Source: Sacculina carcini (lineage: Eukaryota; Arthropoda; Thecostraca; Sacculinidae). From it: a stretch of DNA of 64,000 nucleotides. Made by a program: the position numbers and the translations under genes. Every line of letters starts with the position of its first letter. Position 1 is the first letter of the stretch. Below, in pieces: positions 63,839 to 64,000 of this stretch. The stretch spans positions 6,905,683 through 6,969,682 of the forward strand of contig OU696589.1 in assembly GCA_916048095.2 (NCBI GenBank), written 5' to 3'. Under the pieces are notes generated by a model. The model was not told the DNA's origin. It saw only the letters and a list, made by a program, of their open reading frames with translations, and did no database searches.

Positions 63839-64000
63839 CTAGGAAAATTACAACAAAGACTTAACTAAACTATACCCGGAATTGACAGATCTCGCTTACA
63901 TACACGGACTTCCAGTAATAAATATATGAAGCTCAAAAAATAACATATAGGGTAGATGATATAATTATGATTTACGAATACATGAAAGGTATGACATTCC
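63266..64000. other. Right-edge region
   Basis: AT-rich DNA with one (CA)n at 63806-63836. The missing first exon of ZDHHC16 may be here or beyond the edge; none was recognised. Confidence 0.3.

Overview
This window is nuclear DNA from an animal, most likely an invertebrate; the phylum cannot be fixed from sequence alone. The genes are split by spliceosomal introns. They encode typical metazoan proteins, and the DNA between and within them holds a tRNA-derived SINE family, I-type, CR1/L2-type and other non-LTR retrotransposon remnants, hAT- and Tigger-like non-autonomous DNA elements, minisatellites and very many (CA)n/(TG)n tracts. No bacterial, organellar or viral gene was found.

Eight protein genes were recognised, all on the minus strand and arranged head to tail. 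From high to low coordinates: a ZDHHC16-type palmitoyltransferase (58725-62666, 5' end missing), a mitoferrin (54729-56821), ALG13 (52268-52792), the diflavin reductase NDOR1 (48305-51626), a BAZ1B/WSTF-type chromatin protein (34624-47188, 5' end unresolved), the 5S rRNA factor TFIIIA (31911-33056), the GTPase GTPBP2 (19373-30431), and the N-terminal third of a KMT2C/D (MLL3/4) histone methyltransferase (657-15638, running off the left edge before its SET domain). Exon borders were placed by hand from protein similarity, GT/AG signals and reading-phase continuity. For NDOR1, mitoferrin and GTPBP2 the whole coding sequence closes in frame.

Layout: 1-15.6 kb KMT2C/D with 17 exons; 15.6-19.4 kb intergenic with a Tigger-like MITE just inside KMT2C/D intron 1 and a broken I-type LINE; 19.4-30.4 kb GTPBP2 (10 exons); 31.9-33.1 kb intronless TFIIIA; 34.6-47.2 kb BAZ1B (12 exons seen); 48.3-51.6 kb NDOR1 (5 exons); 52.3-52.8 kb intronless ALG13; 54.7-56.8 kb mitoferrin (3 exons); 57.2-58.4 kb an L2/CR1-like LINE; 58.7-62.7 kb ZDHHC16; 62.7-64 kb a hAT-like element with an internal minisatellite and unassigned DNA.

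The most unusual signal is in the introns. On the gene strand about two thirds of the acceptor sites I could place are preceded by (GT)n instead of an ordinary pyrimidine tract. In several introns (KMT2C/D introns 3, 5, 7, 14 and 16, and BAZ1B 36348-36634) a matching (AC)n tract lies just downstream of the donor, so the two ends of the intron can base-pair. The reverse order was not seen. This resembles the AC/GT bridged introns described in fish and deserves a genome-wide test here. Functionally the block mixes chromatin and transcription factors (KMT2C/D, BAZ1B, TFIIIA) with two iron / iron-sulfur genes (NDOR1, mitoferrin) and housekeeping enzymes; no shared pathway is implied by the order.
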